NCBI RefSeq assembly: GCF_013280595.1
Contig: NZ_JAAATY010000048.1
Coordinates: 1 to 61,365 of the forward strand
DNA length: 61,365 bases
Direction of reading: 5' to 3'
DNA from: Kibdelosporangium persicum
GTDB taxonomy: Bacteria; Actinomycetota; Actinomycetes; Mycobacteriales; Pseudonocardiaceae
How positions within the stretch are numbered: the first letter of the stretch is position 1; every line of letters starts with the position of its first letter. Position numbers and translations under genes: made by a program. The notes beneath the pieces were generated by a model. It worked only from the letters and a program-made list of their open reading frames with translations. It did not search any database and had not been told where the DNA came from. Of the stretch, positions 46,176-55,821 are shown piece by piece.

Positions 46176-47411
46176 ATGACAAGAACAACCAGCCGCGTCA
46201 CCGCGTTCATGATCTTCGCGGTCGTCGTCAGTTTTGTGATCTCACTGGCCGGTTCGTCGCTCAAGACCGCGGTCCAGGTGCTGTTCCTGCCGATCGCCGA
46301 CGGTTTCGAGGTCAACCGCGGCACCCTGGCCATCGCGTTCACGGTGTTCTTCGTGGTGAACGGCCTGATCTCGGCGCCGATCGGGCACCTGGCCGACCGG
46401 ATCGGCGCCGTGCCGGTGATCGCGATCGGCGCGGGCGCTCTCGGCGCCGTGCTCATCCTGTGCGCGACAGCGACGCACATCTGGGTCTTCATCGCCGCGT
46501 TCGGGATCCTGGGCGCGATCGGCTTCACCATGGTGTCGTTCGTGCCGCTGGGCGTGCTCGCCGACCAGCTCTTCGAGGGCCGCGACACCGGCTTGGTCTA
46601 CGCGGTGCTCACCAACGGCGTCGCGGTCGGCTTCATCGTTCTCGTTCCACTGTGGACGCGTCTGAACACGGTGTTGTCATGGGACCAGATCCTGTTCGGC
46701 GCGGGGATCGTCTTCCTTGTCGTCCTGGTGCCGTTGTCGCTGATCCTGGTGAAGACCCACACGCGTCAGGAACGAGTGACCAGGCCCCGGTCCACCATGC
46801 GCGAGGGCGTACGGGCCACGCTGACGAACGCGCGGGCTCGCGCCCTGATCGCGGCCTTCATCGCGTGCGGCGTCACGATGGCGTTCATCGATGTGCACCT
46901 GTTCCCGCACATGCATGACCACGGCGTCTCACCGGGAATCAGTTCGCTGTCGGTCGCGGTGCTCGGCGTCCTGGAGATCATCGGCGGCCTGATCGCCGGC
47001 CGGCTGTGCGACCGCGGCAGGATCCGCGGCACGTTGACGGCCGGGTACCTGCTGCGGGCGGGCGCCATGGTCATGCTGCCGTTCTTCCCGTCCACCTTCA
47101 TGGTCATCGGGTTCGGCGCGGTGTTCGGCGTGAGCTACCTGGCCACGGTCGTCGCCACCACGGTCTGGCTGACGCGTGTCATGCCGCCCGGCACGCTCGG
47201 CACCGCCGTCGGTCTGCTGTGGACAGTGCACATGCTGGCCGTGGCCACCGGCAGCCAGGTCGGTGCCATCCTGGCCGACGTCCAGCACAGCTACCTGCTC
47301 ACCATTCTGGCCAGTGCGGCCATCACGCTCGGCGCGGTCGTCATCGTCGCCGCGCAACCGAGCCCGGACAGCAAGAAGACGGTCGTGGAGGAAGAAGCGG
47401 TTCGCCAGTGA
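46176..47411 (+). CDS. MFS transporter
   Basis: 411 residues with 12 predicted membrane spans and the motif-A-like loop GHLADRIGAVPV after the second span. It resembles the monocarboxylate/oxalate-formate branch of MFS exporters. The start is ATG 46176 with GGAAG upstream. It is divergent from the halogenase-like operon and shares the repeat-containing promoter, so it is probably a cluster exporter. A second MFS is in the NRPS operon. Confidence 0.88.
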   Translation: MTRTTSRVTAFMIFAVVVSFVISLAGSSLKTAVQVLFLPIADGFEVNRGTLAIAFTVFFVVNGLISAPIGHLADRIGAVPVIAIGAGALGAVLILCATATHIWVFIAAFGILGAIGFTMVSFVPLGVLADQLFEGRDTGLVYAVLTNGVAVGFIVLVPLWTRLNTVLSWDQILFGAGIVFLVVLVPLSLILVKTHTRQERVTRPRSTMREGVRATLTNARARALIAAFIACGVTMAFIDVHLFPHMHDHGVSPGISSLSVAVLGVLEIIGGLIAGRLCDRGRIRGTLTAGYLLRAGAMVMLPFFPSTFMVIGFGAVFGVSYLATVVATTVWLTRVMPPGTLGTAVGLLWTVHMLAVATGSQVGAILADVQHSYLLTILASAAITLGAVVIVAAQPSPDSKKTVVEEEAVRQ

Positions 47412-47417
47412 CGTAGA

Positions 47418-47448
47418 GGCGGTGGCCGGGTGTTTCCCGGCCACCGCC
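47418..47448. terminator. Bidirectional terminator hairpin
   Basis: A 13-bp perfect stem (GGCGGTGGCCGGG) with TGTTT loop lies between the convergent MFS and adenylation genes. Confidence 0.85.
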
Positions 47449-47452
47449 CGGC

Positions 47453-48988
47453 TCACGCCACCGGGGTGAACTCCCGGATCAGCCGCTTGCGGTCGACCTT
47501 GCCCACCGAGCTCAACGGGATCGAGTCGCGGTGCTGGAAGCCGCGTGGGTGCATGTACCCGGGCAACCGCCGCAGCAGGTCCATGAACTCGGCGTCGGTG
47601 ACCTTGTCGCCGGTGTACAGGCCGTGCAGGTCGACTTCGCCGTCGGCCGCGGGTACGGCGATCACCACCATCTCCGCGACCGCGGGGTGTCTGCGCAGCA
47701 CGGATTCGATCTCGCTCAGTTCGATCCGGTAACCGCGGATCTTGACCTGGTCGTCGATCCGGCCGAGGTGGACGAGCTCGCCGTCTTCCTTGCGGCATCG
47801 GTCCCCGGTCCGGTAGTAGTGCTCCGGGGTGAGCGACTCGGTGCCGTCGTGGACGCGGCCGTCGACGACGAACCTCCCGGCGTTCTGCGCGGGGTCCAGA
47901 TAGCCCGGGAAGCGCTGCGGGCCGCGTATGCACAGCTCGCCGTCGTCTGTCGGCTGCATGTCGCTGTCGAGCAGGATCCAGTCCACGTGGGGGTAGAGGT
48001 CCCCGATGGGCACTGTGCCGTTGCTGGTTTCGATCCAGTCCGCACAGTCGCGCGGGACCGCGTAGCCGGTGACGACCACGGTCGTCTCGGTCGGGCCGTA
48101 CGCGTTGGTGACAATCGAGTTCGGCGCGGCCTTGGCCCATGCCTCGGCGGCCTCGATGGGCAGCGCTTCGCCACCGAAGGACGTTCGCCGCAGCGTCGGC
48201 ATGCTGCCGGGCGGAAGCGCCCGCAGCCGCCGGGCGAACGAAATGACCGAGGGCGCTGACGCCCAGTGCGTGAGTCGCTTGGCGTTGACGAACTTCACCG
48301 GCGTGAAGACGTCCGCGCGTTGCAACACACAGAGCCGTCCGCCTGCGCCCCACGCACCGAACATCTCGATGATCGAGCCGTCGAAGAACAGCTCGAACGC
48401 ATGGGAGACACGGGACTCCGACGTGAACCGGTAGCGTTCGACGATGTGCTCGACGAACGCGTACATGTTCAGGTCCGTCGTCGGCACGCCTTTCGGTTTG
48501 CCCGTGCTGCCGCTGGTGAAGTTGATGTACGCGATGTCATCGTCGTGCCGCTGAGCCTGCGGCGGGATGCCGGCCACGGGATCCCGCCAGGTGTCGCCCG
48601 TCATGTCCAGGAACCGGCCGCACGCGTTGGCTCGGTACTCGGCCACGTCGTCCCCGGAACTGTGGTCGAGGATGGTGATGTCCAACGCGGCCTCGCCGGC
48701 GATATCGGCGTTCCGCAGGCCAGGCGCGGCCGGGTTGAGGGGCACGGGTGCGCCGCCGAGCCGCAATGCCGCAAGGTAGGCGATGTAGGTGACGGGACTG
48801 CGCGATGTGAGCAGGCCGACCCGGCGGGGCGGCGCACCCAGCACCTTGTGCATTCGCGCTGACATCCATTCGACCGCGGCTTGCAGTTCGGCGTAGGTGA
48901 GCTCGATTCCCGCGACGTCCAGCGCGATCCGTGACGGGTACTTCTCCGCGGACGCGCGGAACCACTCATAGGGGTGTGTCATGGTCAT
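47453..48988 (-). CDS. Stand-alone NRPS adenylation enzyme
   Basis: 511 residues with core motifs TSGSTGKPKG (A3), NAYGPTET (A5), YRTGD (A7) and the A10 lysine in SSVGKVDRK. No carrier domain is attached. My hand-read specificity residues are D-G-I-A-S-G-A-V-V-K, which I cannot assign to a known amino acid. It overlaps the NRPS stop (ATGA) and is the last gene of the operon. It probably loads the free carrier protein at 55.6 kb, giving the pair on which SyrB2-type halogenases usually act. Confidence 0.9.
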   Translation of the reverse strand: MTMTHPYEWFRASAEKYPSRIALDVAGIELTYAELQAAVEWMSARMHKVLGAPPRRVGLLTSRSPVTYIAYLAALRLGGAPVPLNPAAPGLRNADIAGEAALDITILDHSSGDDVAEYRANACGRFLDMTGDTWRDPVAGIPPQAQRHDDDIAYINFTSGSTGKPKGVPTTDLNMYAFVEHIVERYRFTSESRVSHAFELFFDGSIIEMFGAWGAGGRLCVLQRADVFTPVKFVNAKRLTHWASAPSVISFARRLRALPPGSMPTLRRTSFGGEALPIEAAEAWAKAAPNSIVTNAYGPTETTVVVTGYAVPRDCADWIETSNGTVPIGDLYPHVDWILLDSDMQPTDDGELCIRGPQRFPGYLDPAQNAGRFVVDGRVHDGTESLTPEHYYRTGDRCRKEDGELVHLGRIDDQVKIRGYRIELSEIESVLRRHPAVAEMVVIAVPAADGEVDLHGLYTGDKVTDAEFMDLLRRLPGYMHPRGFQHRDSIPLSSVGKVDRKRLIREFTPVA

Positions 48989-51900
48989 CCCTCTCGTGAA
49001 ATGGCTTTCGCCAGCCGCTCGGCCAGGATCGGGCCGATCCGCGGCATGGTGTCCGGCCGCAGCATGTCGTGGTGCCGGATCCCAGTTGGTACGAAGTCGA
49101 CGTCACCGTCGACGTACGGCCGCCATTGCTCCGCGGTCAGCCGGCTTCCACCCGCCACGAGCACGAGCACGTCGGCGGAAACCCGGCCGAGCCGGAGGTC
49201 GGCGGCGATGTCGTGGTGGTGCATCACGTTGTCCAGCAACAGTTCCATCTCGGCAGCCGTCAGGTTCGCCGGATCGACGTGCTTGAGCAGACCTGCCAGG
49301 TCCGGCGTTGCCGACCGCACCGGGTGCGAATCCAGCATCACCAGCAAGCCGACCTGGTGGCCACGGCGTTCCAGCACGGTGGCGACCGTGTGGGCGACGA
49401 TCCCGCCGAACGACCAGCCCAGCAGGTAGTAGGGGCCCTCAGGCTGGACGCTGGTGATGTGCTGGACGTAGTCCTCGGCCATCTCGTCCAGTGACGACGG
49501 ACGTGGTCCGGCCGTCGCCTGCACGCCGTACACCGGCATGTCGAGGTGCGTCAGCAACACCGCGTACGGCCAGCTGAATCCGCTCGCCGCGTGCATGCAG
49601 AACAACGGTGGCCGAGTGCCGGTGGCACGCAGTGGCAGCAACGTCGCGTAGGCGTTGCGGTTGCTTCCCTTGTCCAGGCGTTCCACCAGTTCCGCGACGG
49701 TCGGGGTTTCGAACACCGCGCGCAGCGGCAGTTCGGTGCCGAAGAGCGCGCGGACTCGGCTCACCAGTGTGGTGGCGAGCAAGGAATGGCCGCCCAGTTC
49801 GAAGAAGTTGTCGTCGATGCCGACGGTGTCGCGGCCGAGGACCTCGGCGTACAGTCCGCAGAGGACAGCCTCGTCCGGTGTGCGTGCCGGGCGGCCTGCT
49901 GTGCTGGAGTACTCGGGAGCGGGCAGGGCGTTGCGATCGAGCTTGCCGTTCCGCGTCAACGGCAGCGTCTCCAGCACCATCACCGATACGGGCACCATGT
50001 GCTCGGGAAGGCGTTGGCGGGCGAACGCACGCAGCGACACCGGGGACACGTCACGGGCGACGACGTACCCCACCAACCGGTCGTCACGGACCACCACCAC
50101 CGCCTGGTGGACATCGGGATGAGCGCGCAGTACCGCTTCGACTTCCCGGGGCTCGATCCGGAAGCCCCGCAGCTTCACCTGGTCGTCCGCGCGGCCAAGG
50201 AACACCAGGTCACCGGCTTCGGTCCACCGCACGACGTCACCGGTCCGGTACATCCGCGCGCCGGGCTGGAACGGGTCGGCCACGAACCGTTGCGCGGTGA
50301 GCGCCGGCTGGTTGAGATATCCCCGGGCCAGCCCCGCACCCCCGACGTACAGTTCGCCGGGGCAACCGACGTCAACCGGCCGCAGCCGCGCGTCCAGCAC
50401 GTAGACCCTGGTGTTGGCCATGGGTTTGCCGATCGGCACGGGACCTGGCGGGACAGGCGTGCCGGGTCCGATCCGATGCTGGGTGCAGTTCACGGTCGTC
50501 TCGGTCGGGCCGTAGGCGTTGATCACGGTCACGTCCGGATGCGCGGCCCGCCATCCGGCCAACGCCTCCCCCACCAGCGCCTCTCCCCCGAGGATCAGCT
50601 CGGCGGAGGGCGAGGACCGGGCGTCGAGCAGCGGCAGGTGGCTGGGTGTGGCCTTCATGGCCGTGCAGGGCGGGCTTGACTCGTCCAGTGCCGCCAGCAC
50701 CACGGTCCCGCCGACGGTCAACGGCACGAACATGCCGGTCACCGTGAGGTCGAACGAAACCGAGGAGTGCACGAGCACATCGCCGCGCAACCCGGGGTAA
50801 GCGGTTCCGGCGAAGGCGAGGTAGTCGGCCAGCGACCGGTGTTCGACTACCACGCCTTTCGGTCGCCCGGTCGACCCCGAGGTGTAGATGACGTACGCCG
50901 CGTTGTTCATGCTCAGCGCGGGAAGCGTGGCGTCGCCGGTCAGGTCCGTATCGGTCAGCACGAGCACGGGCCGGGCGTCGGCGAGCATGTACTCGATCCG
51001 CTCGGCCGGGTAACCGGGGTCGATCGGGATGTACGCCCCACCGGCTTTGAGCACGGCGATCAACGCGACCACCAGGTCCACCGAGGGCGGCATCATCACG
51101 CCGACGAACCGCTCCGGCCCTGCCCCACGCCGGACCAACGCTTTGGCCAGCCGGGTGGACCGCTCGTCCAATTCCGCATAGGACAGCGAGTCCGTGCCGT
51201 GACGCACCGCAGCCGCGTCTGGTGTGCGGCGCGTTTGCGCTGCGATCAACTCCGGCAACGTCTCCGTCGCGACGGTCGTGACGGTGTCGTTCCACTCCAC
51301 CACGATCTGGTGGCGGCGTGTGTCGCCGAGCAGGTCGGCGTCACTGACAGGTGTGTCCGGGCTGCCGGTCACGTGCCGGAGCAGACGGGTGAATCCGGCG
51401 GCGATCCGGCGGATGGTGGACCGGTCGAACAGGTCGGTCGCGTAGTCGATCATGCCGGTGATTCCGTCCGGCCCGCGTTCGGTCAGATACATCGACAGGT
51501 CGAACTTCGCGACCGGACGGTCGAACGGCTCCGCGGTGACGGACAGCCCAGGGACCTCCGGGTACGAGGCAGCCGTGCTGGTGACCGACAACATGACCTG
51601 GAACAGCGGATGCCGCCCGAGCCTGCGCGGCGGGTTGATCCCTTCGACCAGCCGCTCGAACGGGACGTCCTGCCGGGCGTACGCGGCCAGATCGGTGTCC
51701 CGGACCCGGGTGAGCAGGTCACGGAAAGTCGGGTCGCCCGACACATCCGTCCGCAGCACCAGGGTGTTGACGAAAAACCCGACCAGCCCGTCCAGCGCCT
51801 CGTCGGTGCGTCCGGCGACCGGCGTGCCGATCGGGATGTCCGTACCGCCGCCTGCTCTGTGGATGAGCGCCGCCAAGGCCGCCTGCATCACCATGAACAC

Positions 51901-54900
51901 GGTCGTCCCGGTCTGTGCGGCCAGCCGGGCCACGTCGTGACGCAGGTCCGCGTCCAGTTCGAACCGCACCCGGTCGCCACGATGCGACGCCACCGCTGGC
52001 CGTGGACGGTCCCTGGGCAGGTCGATCTCGTCCGGTATCCCGTCGAGCGCCTCCCGCCAGTAGTCGAACTGCCGGCTGATCAGGCTCTCCGGGTCGTCCT
52101 CGGCGCCGAGGAGTTCTCGCTGCCATAGGGTGTAGTCCGCGTACTGCACGGGCAGCTCTGTCCACTCTGGAGGATTTCCGGCGGTCCGGGCGGCATAGGC
52201 GTCGAACAAGTCCTGCCGCAGAGGTGCCATCGACCAGCCGTCGCCCGCGATGTGGTGGATGACGATCACCAGCACTGACTCCGTGTCGGCGACGCTGTGC
52301 AGCCACGCGCGGATCGGCAGTTCGGCGGACAGGTCGAACTCGTAGTCACCTGCTTGCGCCAAGCCCGGGGCTTCGGTGACCAGGGGGACGCCGAACGAAC
52401 TGAGGACCGTTTGCCGTGGCTGGCCGTCGACCTCGGTGAACACCGTCCGCAATGCCTCGTGGCGGGCGACCACGTCGTTGAGCGCCGCACGCAGTGCGGG
52501 CACGTCGAGCCGGCCTGACAGCCGGAGCGCGACGTGCAGGTTGTATGTGGCCGACCGGCCGTCGAGCTTGTCGAGGAACCAGAGCCGTCGCTGGGCGTAG
52601 GACACGGGAATGGCGTCCGGCCGGGCGGTCCGGCGCAGCATGGGGCGCCGACGCTGTGGATCCAGGTGGGGTGCCAGCCCGGCGACGGTCGGGTTGTCGA
52701 AGAGCGTCCGGATCGGCAGCTCCACGCCCATGACCGCACGGATCCGGCTGATCAGCCGGGTGGCCAGCAACGAATGCCCGCCCAGGGCGAAGAAGCTCTC
52801 CTCGACGCCGACCTCGGCACGGCCGAGCACCTCGGCGAACATGTCACACAACACCTGTTCCTGCGCGGTACGCGCGGCACGGCCCGTGATGCCCGCGGGT
52901 TCGAGCTCACCCGCCAGTGCCCCCAGCGCGGCACGGTCGACCTTGCCGGTGCGGGACATCGGGATCTCGTCGATCTGGTGGACCCGGCTGGGCACCATGT
53001 AGCCGGGCAGCCGTTCGCGCAGCAGCGTGAGATCGACTTCGGTGCCGGTGCCGACGAACAGCACCAGCCCGCCGTTGTGGGCCACCGCGACGCCCGGCAC
53101 GATCGACTCGATCTCACCGAGCTCGACCCGGTGGCCCCGGATCTTGATCTGGGTGTCCAGCCTGCCCAAGTACGTCAACGTCCCGTCGCCGGCCTGGACG
53201 ACCTGGTCGCCGGTCCGGTACATCCGGCCGCTGCCCGCGAACCGGTCGGGCAGGAAGCTCGCCGCGGTGCGCTCGGCGTCACCCGTGTACCCGTCCGCCG
53301 GGCAGCATCCGCCGAGGAACAACTCGCCAGGCACGCCGGGTGGCGCGAGATGGCCGGTCTGGTCGACCACGTAGGCCAGCACGCCGGGCAACGGCCTGCC
53401 GATGGGCACGTGGTCCGGCCAGTCGAACGGGTTTCCGCTCAGCTGGTGGGCGATCGCTCCGTTGGTCTCGGTCGGGCCGTACGAGTTGATCAGGGTGCAT
53501 TGCGGGTGCCGGGCGAAGAAGGCGCGGATCTCGTCGTCGATCAGCAACTGCTCGCCCGACACGCACACCTTCCGCAGTGCCGGGAACTGTGTGGCCCCGG
53601 CGGCGTGGACGAACGGGCGCAGCGCGGCCACAGGCAGGTAGACGTTGGTCAGCCGGGCACTGGCGACACGGTCCACAATGGCCGGGAAGTCCCGCCGGTC
53701 GGCCGGCTCCCGTGCCACCAACGTGCCGCCCGCGGCCAGGGTCGGCATGATCTCGTTGAAGGACACGTCGAAGCCGAGCGGCGCGTACTGCAGGAACCGG
53801 GTGCCGGGGCGCAGGTCGAACGCGTCGATCTGCCACGCGGTCCGGTTCAGCAACGGGCCGTGTCCCATCAGCACCCCTTTGGGGACCCCGGTCGAGCCCG
53901 ACGTGAACATCAGGTACGGCGCCGAGCGGGGATCGCCGCCGGGTGCGGTCGCGCCGCGGCCCGCGGCCAGCAGGCCGTGCAGACCGATCACGCGCACGCC
54001 TGGCAAGTCGATTCCCTGCCCGGCGGCGATCCGGCAGCGCGCCAGGCCCACGAGGGTGGTCAGGCGCGCGGCCGGGAGTGTCCGGTCGAGTGGCAGGAAC
54101 GTCGCACCACAGCGCAGGATCGCCAGCATGGCGACCGCGGTGTCGGACAACGTGTCCGTGGCCAGTCCGACGACGTCACCCGTGGCGACGCCATACCGGG
54201 CCAGGCCGGCGGCCGCCTGCCAGGCAGCATCGCTCAGTTGCCGATAGGTCAGCTCACATCCGGGTTCCTCGACAGCGACAGCGTCAAGCGGCGCTTCGTC
54301 GACCCAGTCGGTGAGGGTCGCCTTCGCCGGGAGGCGTTGCGGACCGGCGATCGGTGCGGCGTCCTCGAAGAGGTCCGCCAGCGTCCGCTCGCCCTCGGCC
54401 GTGGCTTGCTGGACCGCGGTGCGCAACGACGTCATCAGGGCGTTTGCGGCGGCCGGGGTGATCAGCTGCTGATCATGGTCGAGGTCGAGCCGCCACCTGC
54501 CGCCGACGAGCGTCACGCCGAGCCGCACGTCGAACTTCACCGTGCCGTTGCCCAACTCCCGCACCCCGGGGTCGTCGACCGTGTCCTGCATCGCCAGCAT
54601 CGCGGAGAACAGCGGATTGCGGTTGCCCACCCGGTCCCGCCCGGCCTCGGCGACCAGCCGGTTGAAGCTCAGGTCGACGTTGGCCCGGCAGTGCTCGACG
54701 GCCTCGCGCACGGTCTTGCCGACATGCTCGCCGACCGTCCGGTCCCACTCGACGTCAACCGTGACGGGCAGGGTGTTGACGAAGAAGCCGACCAGGTCGT
54801 ACGCGCCGACCGTCCGCCGGGACACGAACGGGCTGCCGATCAGCACACGGGACGCTCCGCTGTGCCTGGCCAGAACCGCGCCGTAGACAGCCGTCAGCAG

Positions 54901-55593
54901 CACGAAGGGCGTGACCTCGAATCGCCGGCACGTCTCCTGCAACAGCGTGGTCTCCGCCGCGGTCAGCGTCCAGGACTGGCGGACGGCGACGAAGTCCGTC
55001 TCGACCGGCCGGTTCGGTCGCGGCGCCAGTTCCAGAGGCGGTACGTCACGCAGGTGCGCCGCCCATGCTGTCGTCCGCTCAGCCGCGGTGTCCTTGACCC
55101 GGTTCTGCGCCTTGAGTTCACGAGCCAGCGCCGTCTCGCGGGCGATGCGGACCGCGTCGATGTCCGTCAGGTCACCGGCCAGGATGGCGCGCAGGTCCTT
55201 GGCCATCGGGCTGAGCGAGACGCCGTCGCTGACGATGTGGTGGCAGCAGAGCAGGATTCCGGCGCTGTCGCCGTCGTTGGTGTAGCCGAACCGGTAGGCC
55301 GGACCGGTGTGCAGGTCGAAGGCGTCCCGGCACAGTTCCTCGACGCCGGCGCCGATCCGGACCGGGACCTCGGCGGGTGGCGGCGCCAGCACCGCGTGGG
55401 TCTCGGGCAGGCGGGCGAACACCTGGCGCATCGCCGGCTGGATCGTCACCAGGACGGCCAGCGCCCGGCGGACGTCGTCCACAGGCAGGTCAGGGGGCAC
55501 GTCGAACCGGACGACCTCGTTGTAGATCCGGTGCTCTGGCACGAGCCGGTCGACGAGCAGCAGCCCCTGCTGGGACTCGGTGATCGGGAGCAT
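48985..55593 (-). CDS. Nonribosomal peptide synthetase, C-A-T-C-A-T-TE
   Basis: 2202 residues. C1 (HHIVSDG near residue 116), A1 (about 400-900, TSGSTGVPKG, NSYGPTET), T1 (GGHSLL near 938), C2 (HHIAGDG near 1114), A2 (about 1440-1900), T2 (GGHSLL near 1933), and thioesterase with GWSFGG near 2059. By hand, A1 reads D-V-N-V-C-S-S-G-A-K (unassigned) and A2 D-L-T-K-I-G-A-V-N-K, close to Asp/Asn codes with Lys at position 278. The leading C domain implies an upstream donor on a separate carrier. The product is a short peptide released by TE. No epimerisation, methylation or MbtH domain is seen. Confidence 0.95.
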   Translation of the reverse strand: MLPITESQQGLLLVDRLVPEHRIYNEVVRFDVPPDLPVDDVRRALAVLVTIQPAMRQVFARLPETHAVLAPPPAEVPVRIGAGVEELCRDAFDLHTGPAYRFGYTNDGDSAGILLCCHHIVSDGVSLSPMAKDLRAILAGDLTDIDAVRIARETALARELKAQNRVKDTAAERTTAWAAHLRDVPPLELAPRPNRPVETDFVAVRQSWTLTAAETTLLQETCRRFEVTPFVLLTAVYGAVLARHSGASRVLIGSPFVSRRTVGAYDLVGFFVNTLPVTVDVEWDRTVGEHVGKTVREAVEHCRANVDLSFNRLVAEAGRDRVGNRNPLFSAMLAMQDTVDDPGVRELGNGTVKFDVRLGVTLVGGRWRLDLDHDQQLITPAAANALMTSLRTAVQQATAEGERTLADLFEDAAPIAGPQRLPAKATLTDWVDEAPLDAVAVEEPGCELTYRQLSDAAWQAAAGLARYGVATGDVVGLATDTLSDTAVAMLAILRCGATFLPLDRTLPAARLTTLVGLARCRIAAGQGIDLPGVRVIGLHGLLAAGRGATAPGGDPRSAPYLMFTSGSTGVPKGVLMGHGPLLNRTAWQIDAFDLRPGTRFLQYAPLGFDVSFNEIMPTLAAGGTLVAREPADRRDFPAIVDRVASARLTNVYLPVAALRPFVHAAGATQFPALRKVCVSGEQLLIDDEIRAFFARHPQCTLINSYGPTETNGAIAHQLSGNPFDWPDHVPIGRPLPGVLAYVVDQTGHLAPPGVPGELFLGGCCPADGYTGDAERTAASFLPDRFAGSGRMYRTGDQVVQAGDGTLTYLGRLDTQIKIRGHRVELGEIESIVPGVAVAHNGGLVLFVGTGTEVDLTLLRERLPGYMVPSRVHQIDEIPMSRTGKVDRAALGALAGELEPAGITGRAARTAQEQVLCDMFAEVLGRAEVGVEESFFALGGHSLLATRLISRIRAVMGVELPIRTLFDNPTVAGLAPHLDPQRRRPMLRRTARPDAIPVSYAQRRLWFLDKLDGRSATYNLHVALRLSGRLDVPALRAALNDVVARHEALRTVFTEVDGQPRQTVLSSFGVPLVTEAPGLAQAGDYEFDLSAELPIRAWLHSVADTESVLVIVIHHIAGDGWSMAPLRQDLFDAYAARTAGNPPEWTELPVQYADYTLWQRELLGAEDDPESLISRQFDYWREALDGIPDEIDLPRDRPRPAVASHRGDRVRFELDADLRHDVARLAAQTGTTVFMVMQAALAALIHRAGGGTDIPIGTPVAGRTDEALDGLVGFFVNTLVLRTDVSGDPTFRDLLTRVRDTDLAAYARQDVPFERLVEGINPPRRLGRHPLFQVMLSVTSTAASYPEVPGLSVTAEPFDRPVAKFDLSMYLTERGPDGITGMIDYATDLFDRSTIRRIAAGFTRLLRHVTGSPDTPVSDADLLGDTRRHQIVVEWNDTVTTVATETLPELIAAQTRRTPDAAAVRHGTDSLSYAELDERSTRLAKALVRRGAGPERFVGVMMPPSVDLVVALIAVLKAGGAYIPIDPGYPAERIEYMLADARPVLVLTDTDLTGDATLPALSMNNAAYVIYTSGSTGRPKGVVVEHRSLADYLAFAGTAYPGLRGDVLVHSSVSFDLTVTGMFVPLTVGGTVVLAALDESSPPCTAMKATPSHLPLLDARSSPSAELILGGEALVGEALAGWRAAHPDVTVINAYGPTETTVNCTQHRIGPGTPVPPGPVPIGKPMANTRVYVLDARLRPVDVGCPGELYVGGAGLARGYLNQPALTAQRFVADPFQPGARMYRTGDVVRWTEAGDLVFLGRADDQVKLRGFRIEPREVEAVLRAHPDVHQAVVVVRDDRLVGYVVARDVSPVSLRAFARQRLPEHMVPVSVMVLETLPLTRNGKLDRNALPAPEYSSTAGRPARTPDEAVLCGLYAEVLGRDTVGIDDNFFELGGHSLLATTLVSRVRALFGTELPLRAVFETPTVAELVERLDKGSNRNAYATLLPLRATGTRPPLFCMHAASGFSWPYAVLLTHLDMPVYGVQATAGPRPSSLDEMAEDYVQHITSVQPEGPYYLLGWSFGGIVAHTVATVLERRGHQVGLLVMLDSHPVRSATPDLAGLLKHVDPANLTAAEMELLLDNVMHHHDIAADLRLGRVSADVLVLVAGGSRLTAEQWRPYVDGDVDFVPTGIRHHDMLRPDTMPRIGPILAERLAKAISREG

Positions 55594-55599
55594 CGCGGG

Positions 55600-55821
55600 T
55601 CACCTCATCTCGCTCAGCCAGGACTTCAGGTCGCCGACCGTGCGCAAGCCGGCCATCCGGGCGGCGTCGATCTCGGTGTCCTCGTCGGCGGCGACCTCGA
55701 CGGCCAGCCGCACCAAGGCCAGCGAGTCCAGGCCGGCCTCCCGCAACGTGGTCGTGTCGTCGATCGGTCCGTGGGCGTGGTTCGCGATCCGCGTGTCCAG
55801 ATCGGACATGTGTGTGGTCAT
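55600..55821 (-). CDS. Stand-alone carrier protein
   Basis: 73 residues with the phosphopantetheine motif GLDSLALVRL. It is short but complete. The ATG overlaps the LLM gene stop (ATGA), and it lies 6 nt before the NRPS start. It is the natural partner of the separate adenylation enzyme and the donor to the first condensation domain. A downstream ATG at 55809 is an alternative start. Confidence 0.9.
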   Translation of the reverse strand: MTTHMSDLDTRIANHAHGPIDDTTTLREAGLDSLALVRLAVEVAADEDTEIDAARMAGLRTVGDLKSWLSEMR

